From Podospora pseudoanserina (taxonomy: Eukaryota > Ascomycota > Sordariomycetes > Sordariales > Podosporaceae), in assembly GCF_035222485.1 (NCBI RefSeq), contig NC_085920.1:6820001-6884000 (forward strand): DNA of 64,000 nt, given 5' to 3'. The position numbers and the translations under genes were made by a program. Below the pieces are notes generated by a model. The model saw only the letters and a list, made by a program, of their open reading frames with translations, had not been told where the DNA came from and did not search any database. Numbering within the stretch: the stretch's first letter is position 1; every line of letters starts with the position of its first letter. Below, piece by piece: positions 45,635 to 57,909 of this stretch.

Positions 45635-47507
45635 ATGGGGCTTATAGGCGGCTTGTCTCCTGGCGGGAGCATTGCTGTAAGTTGTCCTCCGACATGATGG
45701 GAAACACCTGGCAGCAGGAAAGTCGCTGACAGCTCCCTGGTGACAGCTCGGCATTATAGTCGGCCTTCTATCAACCAGTGTTCAGAGCTTGGGTCTCACA
45801 CTCCAACGAAAATCGCATATTCTCGAAGACGAAAAGGGCCCTTACGATGTTAGGCGCCCGCCCTACAGGAGGAGGAGGTGGCAGCTGGGGATGGGAATGT
45901 TTATCATTTCCAACGTGCTGGGGAGCTCTATCCAAATATCAATGCTCCCTCTGCCGGTATTGTCGACATTACAAGCTTCCGGACTGGTGTTCAACTCGAT
46001 TTGCGCCACCCTGATACTCGGAGAACCGTTTACGAGGTGGTCATTATGGGGGACGTTATTGGTCTGCAGCGGCGCCGTCTTGATTGCTATATTTGGGGCG
46101 ATTCCCTCGCCGACACATACGCTTACGGAGCTGCTGGATCTGCTTGGGAGGCGGCCGTTTGTGATTTGGATGTCGTTCCAGGCGGTAATAGTGATTGCTA
46201 TTGCGGTGGCAACAGAATTCGTCAGCCACTTTACGACATGGATGCAGGATACACGGTTTCGTCTGGCAAGGGGTTTTGCGTATGGATGCATAAGTGGCAT
46301 ACTATCTGCGCACTCGCTCCTGGTTGCCAAGTCAGCTGTGGAGCTCATCATCAGGACAATTGTCGATGGGGACAACCAGTTTGTACACTGGCAATCGTGG
46401 ATGTTGGTTCTGGGTCTCGTCACGTTGGCCCTCAGCCAACTCTACTATCTTCATCGGGGGCTTAAGCTGGTCTCGACGTCGGTGCTTTACCCCTTGATTT
46501 TCTGCGTCTATAACATTATCGCGATTCTGGACGGCCTGATTTATTTCCGTCAGACAGACCTGATAGGCCCGCTCCGCGCATGTCTCATCACCCTTGGAAC
46601 AGCTATTTTACTATCTGGCGTTCTCGCGCTGTCATGGCGCCTCAGCGACGAGCAACATACCCCTGGTGTCGGCCAGTCTTCACTCGCACCTGGTCTTGGC
46701 CTTGTGGAGGACACGGACGGCGAGGAAGAGGAGGAAGAGCTCCTGCTTCACTCTGCACTTGGTGATGAGGAAGAAGCCCGGCCGCTACCGCCACCACATT
46801 ACAGCAGCTACCAAACTTTTAAGCCAGCTCGTACTTCCTTGGAAACCCCTGCTGAACAACCGCCGGTATCACCATTGGTCATGCCAAAACGACAAAGGCC
46901 AACGGCACGCTCGATGAGGACAGTCTCCAACCGCTGGACAGAACGAGCGGAGATCTGGGACGAGCTCGAAGACAGAGAGTCACCAGAGCCCATACCCCCT
47001 GCTTTGAACAGACGGCGGTCGACTACGCTGCCAGCTAGGGAGACAATCGCTGCCCGTCAAGCGATAAGGAGGGGTGTGACCGACTTTCCCATTCTGGGCG
47101 ATGCACCAGCAGATACGGAACCATTATTACCCTCGTCAGCCTCGCCAAGGAGGGACTTTAGGCGAAGAAGGAAGTCAACTGGCTTTCCGGGATTTACCGC
47201 ACGAAGGAACTCATCGAGGAAGACCTCCGGCGGTGGATTACAGGATGCGGTGGGGAACCTGTGGAAGATGAGGTGGTGGAAAGGCAGCGGCAGTAGGTCT
47301 GCTAGTACCACGCCGGTTCTCCCGACGACGGAGGATTCGGCGACTTGGGGCGGTGGGGCAGGAGAATCGTATAGAGATACCCCTGTGGAAACATATAGAG
47401 ATGAGGAGAGTGTTTCGAGAGATCCAAGAGCTGGGAGAAGTAGATCTGAGTCTGGGGCAAGGAGGCTTGTGGGTGGTCAAGATGAACCTCCACCACCGCC
47501 AGTGTAA
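45635..47507 (+). CDS. NIPA-type magnesium transporter-like membrane protein (DUF803)
   Basis: Drug/metabolite-transporter-like membrane protein of the NIPA family, members of which carry Mg2+. Exons 45635-45676 and 45747-47507 (70-nt intron) give 600 residues. The first 14 residues (MGLIGGLSPGGSIA) join LGIIVGLLSTSVQSLGLTLQ, the first membrane helix. Further helices include MGMFIISNVLGSSIQISML, SLWGTLLVCSGAVLIAIFG, FVIWMSFQAVIVIAIAVA, MLVLGLVTLALSQLYYL and ACLITLGTAILLSGVLALSW. The family-like motif SAHSLLVAKSAVEL is present. The C-terminal 250 residues are a hydrophilic tail with an acid run (GEEEEEELLL) and Ser/Arg-rich segments, absent from animal NIPAs and probably regulatory. Substrate specificity is unproven here. 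Confidence 0.87.
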
Positions 47508-49119
47508 AGGAAAGCATTCATGGCCGGCGTTGATTAGGGGTTTTGGGTTGAGTTAGTTTTGCTTGAATTCAGTTGTATATCCAGAAATGCATTATCTTGA
47601 GTTGCATCATTCGATGCGGGATTAGTCGTTGTTGGCTATCTTGTTTGCTGACTTACGAAGTCTGTCTGCTGTGTGTCAGTAACAGTTGCTGGCTTGGAAT
47701 TCGCCAACTCAAAAGATATCATCAGGGTCAGACACCACGAGAGGACCCCCGAAGAAGCTTGTAGTCAAAACCTACAAGGCAACGCGAGTGATCTCAGGCG
47801 TTGACTAGAACCTACACCGAGTCCCTCGCAGACTCCTCCTGGTTGTGATCAGCTTTCAACCTCATGATGGGAGTGGCCGAACATACCTGACGGCTGTCCC
47901 AACTCACCAGCCAGCACGATGCAACGAGAACCGCAAGCACCACCCGCCGTCTGTCAGCCGGCATGGCGCAACACAGCCGGCCCCCTCCACCAACCACCTT
48001 GACCCGTCACAAATCCGGGACAAATACACAGGTCACGCCCTCCTACCGCAACGCTCCATCCACCAGCATGGTCCGGCATAGGCCCCGGGGTTTGGACGGA
48101 GGAGACAGGTTTTGGGGGTGGGAAGTGGGGTGGACTTGGCTTTTGAGGGTAGAGGAAGGGTGGCTATGGGGAGGTTAGCTAACTGCTGACTTGTGTGGTG
48201 AGTGGACATAACCCAAGATGAGTCACCATACGGTGAGTTTGGGTGGGAAGAGGGGCTATTCTTGGTCAAGGTGAAGTTGTGGATAGGAAGTTAAGAAAAG
48301 TAAGGTACCTAGGTGAGGAGGTTGGAGAGACATGGAGGCAGGCTGATGGGAACTGATGGATGGAATGATGCTGATATTTCTGGGGGGGGGGAAAACAAGA
48401 GGATTTGTTGTGTTGTTGTGTGGATGTTTGACAAAGGCCTGGTTGGTCGTGCATGATGAACAATGTCTGTGATGGGGACTTGAAAATAGTCGAGAGACGA
48501 TCCAAGATGATGGATACGTCTGATGACCTTTTGAAAGGGCGTTAGAGATGGTCGAGGACGTGTCTCTTATCTTTCAAGGCCTTGATTCCACGTACAGTCT
48601 CTATTATTCTGTCTATGGCGTGGGCGGGCAGGGTGTAACTCGCTACTGCCTACCCTTGGTAGCCCAAAGGACAGGAGATAAGACAGTCGACATTGCAAAC
48701 ATAAAGATGTAATTTGCCCAAACACATAATTATATACAACTGCAGACAGCCAGCTACACGCACCATCCACCATCCAGACAACATCTACAAACGATACAGG
48801 GGGGGATCATGAACCGAAATTTCCGAAAAAATGAGAAAGAGATAAAAAGGTATATGGTATGTAACATAAAGCTAGGAAAAAAAAAGTAAGACTTTGCAGC
48901 CCAACAATGATGCTGCCAAAGAATGAATGGTGTGATGTGTGCAAAAAGCCGCTGCTCGCCACACGCTCTCCTCCCTCTCTTCTTTTCACCAGCCGCAAAC
49001 CCAGAAGCGGACCCTTTTTCCATCCCTTGTTCGATCGTCATCGTCTCAATCCTGGCGAGTCGTGGCGGCCCAGGCGGCCCAGGCGGCTCAGCACCCCATT
49101 GCCGAAAGAAAAAATAGCG
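47508..49119. other. Convergent 3' spacer, NIPA-like / pls1
   Basis: About 1.6 kb with presumed 3' UTRs on both sides. It contains a G run near 48382-48391 and A-rich stretches. No coding frame, RNA gene or repeat is supportable. Confidence 0.5.
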
Positions 49120-49867
49120 TCAAATCCTCCCATACCCGCTCTTCTCATCGATATGCCTGAACCTCTCCCTCTCCTTGCGGTCCTTGAGCAGGCAGGCGGT
49201 CGCCATGACAAACACAAAGTCGATACCGACCATGCCGAACATGGCGGTGAAGATGTTGTCAAGGAAGATGTTGGCGAACGAGGTGATGGGTGTGGCACAG
49301 CCGCGCACGAGAGCCGCGGCCGCTGGGCTGGAACAGGTCGCATCAGTGACGAACGCGGGGGAGGTGCTGTTGAAGTAACCGCAGCAGTTGAACTATTTCA
49401 TAATCAGTAAGAGAAGTTCCAGTGTCACATGTTGATGAACACAAAAAAAAAAACACAAAACGTACCTCCGCCTGCATAAGCTGCTGGACATTCGCCGGTT
49501 GCGCCCAATAAAGCGGCGCAAAATCCTCTCTTGTCTTCAGCGTCAAGATCCATAGGAACAACCCAAGAATCATGCTGAAGAGCCCGCAAAACGTCGTCAT
49601 GTAAGCGCCCAGCTTGAGCCACCCGCGAGACTGCGTCGCCAGCCCCGGTAGGGTGACCATAAATGTGAGGAAAATGAAGACCGCATTCACGATGCCCGCT
49701 GTGAGGGGAAACCTCTGATACAGAAGATTTCTGGCCGCCTGCCTCCCGTTTTCTGGAATCTCATCCCTGATGTTCCCGACGATTACTGAGAAGCCGATGA
49801 TGAAGATGCCCATCAGAAGAAAGAGGCCGTCTGCCACCACGTAGGCTGCTTGTACTTTGTTCACCAT
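49120..49867 (-). CDS. pls1: Tetraspanin PLS1
   Basis: Four-pass tetraspanin of the fungal PLS1 group, which acts with NADPH oxidase 2 in polarised re-emergence of cells such as appressoria and ascospore germination. Exons: 49466-49867 and 49120-49392 (73-nt intron); 224 residues, as usual for PLS1. Membrane helices: VADGLFLLMGIFIIGFSVIV, FPLTAGIVNAVFIFLTFMV, AYMTTFCGLFSMILGLFLWI and, after the large loop, FTAMFGMVGIDFVFVMATAC. The second extracellular loop has the CCG signature (FNCCGYFNST) at the start of exon 2 and two further Cys (DATCSS, RGCATP). It ends LLKDRKERERFRHIDEKSGY. A T-rich tract lies in the intron. In plant pathogens this gene affects host penetration; no such lifestyle can be inferred here. 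Confidence 0.9.
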
Positions 49868-52800
49868 CTTGTTGTTGGGTGTTGGCTGCTCGCGAGCAAC
49901 CTATTTTTCGGGGAAACTAGCTCGGTTTTCGGTTCCTCCAAGGTCTCTCCTTTCAATTTTCGGTATATAACTGACGGCCAGCGTCCCTTTTCAATTTGTC
50001 TCGTCCTTTGTGATATGTATGTACGTGGTTTTCAAATATTTGCAATGAGCGTACACGGGCGAGATCGACCTGCAAATCCCAGCACCCCCCCAAAAAAATG
50101 TTGATTAAAATAACGGTTCGAATCGAAGTTGAATGGTGATGATTTCGAGTCTCGGCATCGAGCGACGGAGGTTTTCTCGAGTTCCAGCTCTCGGCGCGAG
50201 CAATTGTCGTCGAAACGTACACGAGGCGGACCCAAAGGGAATGACAGAACACACAAGCAACAAGAAAAAATGAGAGACTGTGAGGGTCTAGCCTCAACCA
50301 ACAAACGACAACGAAAAATTAAGATAGGACACCCTTTCCCCAGCGGAAGATGGGAAACGGAAAGGAGAGAGGTTGCAAAAGGAGAGGGAGATGGTGAGAA
50401 GGGACCTTGGCAGAGTGGAGGAGGTGACCCAAAAGGGAGCGCAACTGAGACGGGCTCAGCCTACCACAATGCCAGATTGTGCTTCAAACTCCCAGCCCGG
50501 GCGACAATGCACCAAGAGAAATGGGCTTGACTGCGACAGGAAACAGCTGATTCTGCTCCACCGCAGCGAGTCAACCGCCTGCTTCAGCCTGTATGAGGGC
50601 TTGCGCAGACGCTGTCCAGTGTCGTAGGAGATTCTCGGTCCCTAACAGAAGCCGTTTCAGATGGCGTCGGGAGACATGGGTTGACAAGGGACGGACGCGC
50701 CAGCACGGGCCATTAGGCGCTCTGTGGCGCCGAGTGCAACGTCTCCGAGGCACAGGATTGGTTGCCCGACCCCAGGCCAAGGGGTCTGGGGACGGTCAAG
50801 ATCGAACCATTGCGTCTTTCCGCCCACGCGCCATCAATTTGCGCCACCGTTCCTGATAAACAGGAGGGCCGGATTTGAAGATATCTCGAACCTGGTTGTC
50901 TCTCTTTCATGGTGTTGCTGCGAGATTGGGTTTTCGGCGATAGCTTCCCATGGAATCTTGAAGGTAGAGAAGCTGGAGTACAGATTGGCACTTACCCCTC
51001 AGTACCACGCTCAGCGCGACACAGATGCTAACACAACCTCGAGATCCCGTTCTGACGGCGGCTGGACCAAGATGAGCAACGTATCGCAGCATCGCCTCTG
51101 TTGCACAGATGGGACAAGCCCAACTACATGGTACTATGAGTTGGCAGAAGTTCAGAATCGGGCAAATCGGGTCGGTGTGGTACAAAGATAGGATTCTGAA
51201 CTTCCCAGTGGCTTCTCCATCCGTTCTTTCCGACGAATCTGCTTTCTCTCTCTCGACACCGCTTTTTGGACATAACGGCTGAAGAGTGGACGGTGTAGAT
51301 ACGACGCAGTGTGTGAGAATATCCCAAGATTGTGAGCTGGAAATTATATAAAACAATTCGCGGTCCTGTTTTGGACAAAACATCACCTGATGTATGATCG
51401 ACAACAGAGTTTTTGTCTATAAATATCATGCGGGGGTTTGGTGAGCTGTGATGTCGTTCTGGATCAGCAAAACCCAGGTTCTCGACTAGTGTTCCAGCTG
51501 ACAGGAGACTCACCAGCAGGCACAATGTTCGAGGCCTTCAAACACCGGACGAGATGCTTCGGCCGTTGGAAGCCCGCTTCCGAGGAATTAATTAGTAAGC
51601 TCGGTGCCCCCAAGTGGAGGCCCGCCCGGAGCGTTGAATATGGTCAACCAATCAGACCGCGGCTGGCTTCCAGAAGGAGAAGTTTTGCACTCCGGCCTCC
51701 GGCGCAATCCACCAGCGATTTCACCATCAAAGCCGAGTGCCCACACTTCACCGTTGGAATTCCGCTTCAAGAAGCGGAGTGGAAAACAGTGACAAATAAG
51801 CCATCTCTGTAGTCTCAGAGCGTCGATAAACACCAGGAGTGTCGAACCTGGAGTTTGGGCCGAGAAAATAGAACAAGATAGGCCCGCCTCAAAAGCACGC
51901 TCCAAACTAAAGCCGCCAACGTCTCCTCGCCCCAGATTTCAGCACAGTTTGGAGACCAGGCGGAAAGTCAACTGCCCTGGCTTCGTCCGACTTTCCATTC
52001 ACTTCACTTCATCCCATCTTCTGTCAGATGAATGCACCCCAGAGCTGAACAATCCCATGGTACTTCGTCGCTATCGATGTTCCCCCCTCTCCTATGTTGG
52101 AAACGGAAGCATTACAAGTGATAAAATCTCTCCCTGCTTGTGCATCAACCAGCGGCTCTTTGACCCCCCCCCGGGCTATGACTACGGCTTACCAGGGCCC
52201 CTTTTTCGTGTGCAAATCCTCCACGGGCGCAATCACACGCTATCGCCTCTCCCCGCTTCCCCCTCCCCCTTGCCTGATGCATGGGACCAACCTCACCTCA
52301 CGGGCAAATCGTTCAAGATTTCATCGCGCAACGACTCGAACAGGGGGAAACGGCACGGGTCGCCATAAAAACAAATTCTAAAACCCCACCGCGGGGGCCA
52401 CACAACGCAACAACTCCAAGAGCTTGAGGTCGGGTTTGTTGAACGCCAAGATATGACATATCTTGTTTGAACGATGCTTCAATGTTCATGATGGCTTGTC
52501 GTCGATGTCAAGTGTGTTTCGAGCCGCTTGACCTGTCAGATTGTTTTCTATTCGTCATCTGCAGACCGGCTTTCTGGTTCGGAGATGCCGGTTGGCTGGG
52601 AAGTAAAACATATTGCCCGCCATCGGTACATCTCACATCTCCCGGGCGAGCTCAACCTAGCCTTCACATCGATCGTCGGTGGGGGAGGAGCAGTGCGCCA
52701 TCTGTCATCAGCCCATCACTCTCCGTCCAATATCGATGCAAGGGACTGGAGAGTCCAGCGGTAGACGTACAGATTTCTAATCTCATCTCTTCCCCGTACT

Positions 52801-54971
52801 GACAACCCAGAGCTGCAGGTAGATAGATATATTGCAGAAACGAGATAAAATGATACCCCGCTGCGGTTACACGCTGAGCTGATTGTCGGCTGCGATCACC
52901 AGCGTCACTGGTTGCATTCCAAGGAAAAGTTCCAAGGGGGTCGATGAAGGCAACTCGAGAGGCTTCGGAATTCGATAGTTTGTAGCTGCTCCTCCACACA
53001 GCTTGCATCGTTCTGATGAGGATGGGAAGTGTAAGATGGTTAGCGGTGCTCGTCATTGGACACGGCGTCCTAAGGAGTGGTTCCGACCAGCGAAAACCCC
53101 CTGTTCTGCCTGCACCGGAGGGCTCGCGGCGAGAGGGGGTAGGGAGGGACGCGTGAAGCGTGAGGAAACCAGAGGAAAGCCGCTCTGTGCTGGCTGACGG
53201 GCGACGCGGACTGGTACTGCGGAGTTGCGGCGTCAAAGAAGACCATTGTCGACCCCACACCCACGGGCATCCTCGGCGAACCGCCTCCCGTGCTGGTTCA
53301 CACAGCCCATTGAAATTTACAATGTCAGATGCAAGTGCCCTGCCGGAAGTGTTACGCGCAAGAAATAATAGCGGTCCCTCGCCGCCACCATCACTTGGCC
53401 GGCCTAGGGCACCTTCGCTTGCCGTTGAATCACAAACAGTGATCCATCGTGTCTCCAGGCCTGTGGGTATCGGATATTCCCCCGTGGAGAGAAAGGCCGC
53501 AACACCGTCTTCATCCTCCGTCTCTTCTCCAGAGATCAGCCCTGATAAAATGGCCGAGAGGATGACAGATGACAGCGGCCTGGGCCTGGGCCTGGGGGTT
53601 TTAGATGGAAGTCAACCTGGAAGCCGTCGAGGCCTTCAGTCCCCCCCACACGCTTGTCAGACTGCATTGACCATTGCCCCAGCGAACAGGCCCGGTGGCA
53701 CAGAGCACTCGGTGGTCTGTCTCTTCGCCAACGTTATTTGTCCCTCTCGCACTTGTTTGGTCTGATCTGGTCAGGTCTGCTTGAACCGGGGTCTCGAGGG
53801 CCGGGGGATGGGGGATGGGGATCGCTTGATTACCACAGTGCATCTCTCCGCAAGCGAACTGTGGCTACCTGGCCGCCCAGTCTCCCTTCCAAACGGCGCA
53901 CTGTGCTGACGGAACCCTGACAGGGCAGTTGTGGAGCTGACAGGCCTGTCACCAACCAATCACTAGTCACCTGATGCCAGCTGGAGCTCTCCTTGAGCCG
54001 TGCCCTTCCGCGAACGGAAATCAGCTTTCTGGTGCAGCAGTTGCATTCAAGCTCAAACTCAGCTCCAACCAGGACTGCCACGGTACCTATTAAAAGACCA
54101 AGAGAGCTTCATAGGCATGGAGATAAACTCGTGATAAGAGAGGTAACTCACCACAGGTCAGAAGCGGCAGTGTCAGAGATGCAGCCACGGTGTTCTTGCA
54201 GCCTTCTCTCCTCCCGTCAAAGTGTGAAGTTCAAACTTGCTGCTGCAGCCTCCTGCAGGTGGGTGTTGCCCCCAATGGATGCCGCTACCCAGCTAGCGCC
54301 CTTTCCTCCCTTGGGCAAGGCCTCGGGACAGCCCCCTTCCCTCTCGCGTTCCCACACTCACACCGTGCACTCGAGGACCGCCACCCCACCCAACCCCCGC
54401 CTTCGTTTTTTTAACTGTCTGGTCCGTTCATATGGCCCGCAGGCTGCGTGCCACCAACTCGCTATCCTCTTTTCAATCATTCCGCTGTCACCAAACCCGT
54501 TCAGTCCAGGTGCGCCTACTTACATTTGATGCTTGTTTCTGGACAGGGAGCCAGCAGTCCAAAAACGTATTTGACGCGGTCAATTCAGTCAATCTGCATC
54601 GCGGCTTCTTTTGATTGATCCGTTTTTGTGTTCTCTTTTAACTCCCAGCCTGCCAGTTCCCAACTCGCTCTTCAAAAAACCGATCCGATTCTGTGTGTCG
54701 AGTTGCTCCGTCCGGTGCATGCCACACACGCGAACTGCCTGCCTGGGTCAGCCTGCCAGACAAAGCCAACAAATAAAAATTAAACGTGATTCCTCGCTTC
54801 CTTCCGCCGGACCAGCCTCGACTACAGTGCAGCGCCCAACCAGGTTTCTGCGACAAAAAGGCGACCTCTCCGCTCGAACGCCAGATCAAGTCTAGGCCAT
54901 CGGCATACCGCTCAAAACAGCATCTCCACCATTTTGCCTTTTTTGTATCTCGTGATACCTGAACGGTAAAA
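49868..54971. other. 5.1-kb divergent spacer, pls1 / mcm-1
   Basis: Head-to-head region between pls1 and mcm-1. It holds CCAAT-type sequence (for example near 51644) and C/T-rich blocks close to mcm-1. One plus-strand frame (53322-53765) looks weakly protein-like and is listed separately. All others are short and compositionally random. A long mcm-1 leader or unannotated non-coding RNA is possible. Confidence 0.5.
53322..53765 (+). CDS. Unrecognised candidate ORF, 147 codons
   Basis: An ATG-started frame with a composition closer to a real, disordered protein than its surroundings. It opens MSDASALPEVLRARNN, continues ERKAATPSSSSVSSPEISPD and then MAERMTDDSGLGLGLG. The last 50 residues deteriorate to random-looking sequence, which suggests a missed intron, a relic or chance. 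I do not recognise a family. It could be an upstream frame in a long mcm-1 leader, 1.2 kb before that gene. Confidence 0.25.
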   Translation: MSDASALPEVLRARNNSGPSPPPSLGRPRAPSLAVESQTVIHRVSRPVGIGYSPVERKAATPSSSSVSSPEISPDKMAERMTDDSGLGLGLGVLDGSQPGSRRGLQSPPHACQTALTIAPANRPGGTEHSVVCLFANVICPSRTCLV

Positions 54972-55831
54972 ATGGCCGACATTACTGACCAGCACGACCA
55001 AACCACCCCAACCGAGCTCGACGACGTGCACTCGGTCGGCAATGGAAACTCGGTCGCCGGGGAGTCTCGTGGCATCAAGCGCGCCCGACCTAGCACTGCC
55101 GACGACGACGATGACGACGACGAGAAGGGCGGCCGTGAGCGTCGCAAGATTGAGATCAAGTTCATCAGCGACAAGTCGCGCCGCCATATCACATTTTCCA
55201 AGCGCAAGGCTGGTATCATGAAGAAGGTACGTTCGTTCGCATGTTTGGACAGAGCAGCGCGCTCCTTGCAACAACGCGTCTTTTCTCCACGATCGATCAA
55301 TCGCTGATCCGAACTGCTGTGTATATCAGGCCTACGAGTTGTCAGTCTTGACAGGCACCCAGGTGCTCCTCCTCGTCGTGTCCGAAACTGGCCTCGTCTA
55401 TACATTCACGACGCCGAAGCTCCAGCCTCTGGTTACCAAGTCTGAGGGCAAGAATCTGATCCAGGTAAGACATGAGCTTGGGAGCCGGGCAGGATGCACG
55501 CGTCGCGTGAACTGTCGCATCATGGCCATGGATCTTTGCTGACATGCTGTTGTAGGCCTGCTTGAACGCGCCAGAGCCTTCTAGCAGCGCTGAGAATGGT
55601 GTCGACGAAGCTAATGCCGTCGACTCCCCCGAGGAGCCGCCCAGCAACCATCTTCCTCCTCAGCAGGGACGACCTGGAATGCAGCAGCCTCACGCCATGC
55701 CTCCCAACTACATGCCCGTTGGTGGGATGGACCCCAGCGCGATGGCCTATCAGAACTACGTGAGCCAACAGCGCGGCGGCCAATACATGCCGCAATCCGG
55801 TCTGCAACAGCACGCTGGTCACCAGTCATAA
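54972..55831 (+). CDS. mcm-1: MADS-box transcription factor MCM1 (SRF type)
   Basis: DNA-binding regulator of cell-type and mating genes, usually acting with partner homeodomain or alpha-domain proteins. Exons 54972-55226, 55330-55464 and 55556-55831; 221 residues. A disordered start and a run of seven Asp (residues 44-50) precede the MADS domain (about residues 56-113). It reads RRKIEIKFISDKSRRHITFS, KRKAGIMKK at the end of exon 1, then AYELSVLTGTQVLLLVVSET in exon 2, followed by the SAM-like extension LVYTFTTPKLQPLVTKSEGK. The third exon encodes a Pro/Gln-rich tail (PQQGRPGMQQPHAMPP). Introns are 103 and 91 nt. The MADS-domain sequence strongly supports SRF/MCM1 rather than the MEF2 type. 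Confidence 0.95.
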
Positions 55832-56734
55832 CCGTCCCGGCCGAGTTTTGTCATGACTTTACCTTACGTATCTCAATACCCAGCAATTAATGCACCTGTG
55901 TAAACGTCCAGTTTCACATTCGACATCATCACGATGAGGCCACACATTTGACGAGGATTATCTGGTTCGGCGTTTGATTGGGGCATGTCCATTACCTACT
56001 TCCGTATTTTATACCTCTTGCTTTTCGGCGGTGTTTTGCCGGGATTTCGTTTCTGCTGACACCACCTCCCCCTGGTTGTTTTTGTTGGACATCTGGTGCG
56101 CTCAACCCGTCCAGATATCGGTGCGGTCAGCTCTTGGTTTTTGAACACATATGGGTTCTGGTTTCGCCTGACAGACCCAGACCCTTTGTGCTGTGTGCGT
56201 GGCGCTTTAAAGGTGGTGGGTTCGAGAGAAAAGCGTGGCGGGCAAGGGATTATAGACCGAAAATGTCTTTGGCACTCGGGATCCTGGGAGGTTGGGTCTG
56301 CGCATGGCGGCGTCGGCTTGGTTTTCAATTTTTTTTTTCAAGACAACTTGCCTTGTCAAGTTCTGCCTGGTGGTTTGCCGTCGTTCTTGAGACTCTTTCT
56401 GGTTCTTTTTTGGCGAAGGGTTGGGTGGACACGCAACGTACTTGGAGCACGACATATGAGCAGAAAAGGCTTATGATCTGAAAGAATTGGGAACGGTTCG
56501 GCCAGCATAAGAACAGCGATTTCACACCTCAGGTGCAAAATCGTCTTTTCATTTTCCAGACCTCTGTTTAGCGATTTTGACTGATCACTTGGCTTGGACC
56601 TTTTTGTTGCGGGTCGCTTGCTCTTTATGATGCTATTTCTCCCCAAAATAGAGACGGGGACAGCTTGGTGGATGAGGGAGAGGCGGTTGTTTCTCATGTA
56701 ATTTCTGCTGCGCTGGGAGGAAGGGGGAAGGCCT

Positions 56735-56765
56735 GGGGGGAAGGGGGAGGGGGAGGGGGAGGGGG
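56735..56765 (+). repeat. G-tract block, strong G-quadruplex candidate
   Basis: Five runs of five or six G separated by one or two A (GGGGGGAAGGGGGA followed by three more GGGGG runs). Matches the sequence rule for an intramolecular quadruplex with very short loops on the plus strand, which is the strand of the upstream mcm-1 transcript. Confidence 0.85.
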
Positions 56766-57887
56766 ACACCTCTGGGGACGGCGTCGGAAGAAAGTGAGTA
56801 CCTATACCTGTATGATATAGCACAAAGTTTTAACCCTGAAATATATCGAGTTCACAATCCTGCTGGCAGCGTTGCTACGTGTGTTTCTTGAGACCGTTCC
56901 CGGATTAACATGAGGATAAGGTTAATGAGATGATGTTGGCCCAACTGGGAAGGAGAGTACAGCCGGCTTACATGGAACCTGGCTAATCCCTTTTTGACCT
57001 TTTTTTTTTTTTTAACAATGATATGATCCTAACCGGACCGGGCGTTCAATTAATCGATCACCTACTCACGGACACGGACTTGCTGCCCGGTTTTATTCTT
57101 GGGCTCAATGCCTGCCGGTCGGGTGCCTGCGTCGAGTCGGTCGGCAAGTCCCGTTCAGGTTTTATAGGCGCATGTAATGTTTCCACAGAGCCGCCTGGGT
57201 GTGGCGATGACGCGCTGCCCTCGGGGGAAGAAGAAAGAGAGCTGCTTGAGGGTGGGGGACTGGTATGGCCCTTGTATGGTGAGGTGGTTGACCGATGAAG
57301 GACTTGCCCTTTTTTTTTTTCTTTTTTTTTTTTTTTCTTGTGTGGTGGTCTGCTGCTCGGGCTGTGAGGCGAGGCGGGGATGGGTGCCGTTTTCGTCGAC
57401 GACCTCCATACCAGGACACTGTCGATCAAGCGCATGCTAGAAGCTCAACTCTTCTCTTCAGAGTTCCAGGGCACTAAAAACTGCAAGTTCAAATCCAGAG
57501 CAATCTCATCTATCCGTTATGTCGGTAGTTAACCCTGAAGATAATAGCAGACCATGGTGGTTTCTAGATGCTCAGGAAACGCATCAGGTTTCTTTTAAGC
57601 CCAACATATCCGACCAACCTCAACTCCCGACTACCTAGTGGGGGTAGAAAGGTAGTTAACTGGCTTTTGGGGTCAGTTTACACCAAAACTTTTACCCCTG
57701 TGATCGTCGTTGAGGATTGGTGAGATGTCGGAAGGCAGCGCGAAAGAAGTAGTGGTCCACAGCCATCGCCGAAAGCAGAAGGTTGACTTACACGCACTTA
57801 CACGCACCCTCACACCTGACCCGATTGGGACAAGCCATTCCCAAAGACACTTTTAAGGTTTTCTTCTTCGTCCCAGCAAACAATGGG

Positions 57888-57909
57888 TTTTTTTTTTCAA
57901 AAAAAAAAA
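57888..57909. repeat. T10-C-A11 inverted repeat
   Basis: Ten T, one C and eleven A; a perfect arm-to-arm inverted repeat with a one-base spacer. It may also be prone to length error in sequencing. Confidence 0.85.

Noticed and set aside
50460-50560. Short Cys-containing frame reminiscent of a Zn2Cys6 cluster
   Set aside because: Only part of the Cys pattern is present and the basic linker is missing.
52664-53260. Minus-strand frame of 198 codons upstream of mcm-1
   Set aside because: Random-looking sequence without motif or plausible signal; overlaps nothing conserved.
54638-55405. Minus-strand frame of 255 codons over the mcm-1 5' end
   Set aside because: Overlaps the MADS-domain exon and its intron in antisense; no family resemblance.
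57470-57500. B-box-like AGTTCAAATCC
   Set aside because: Upstream sequence has no A box or D arm; treated as chance.
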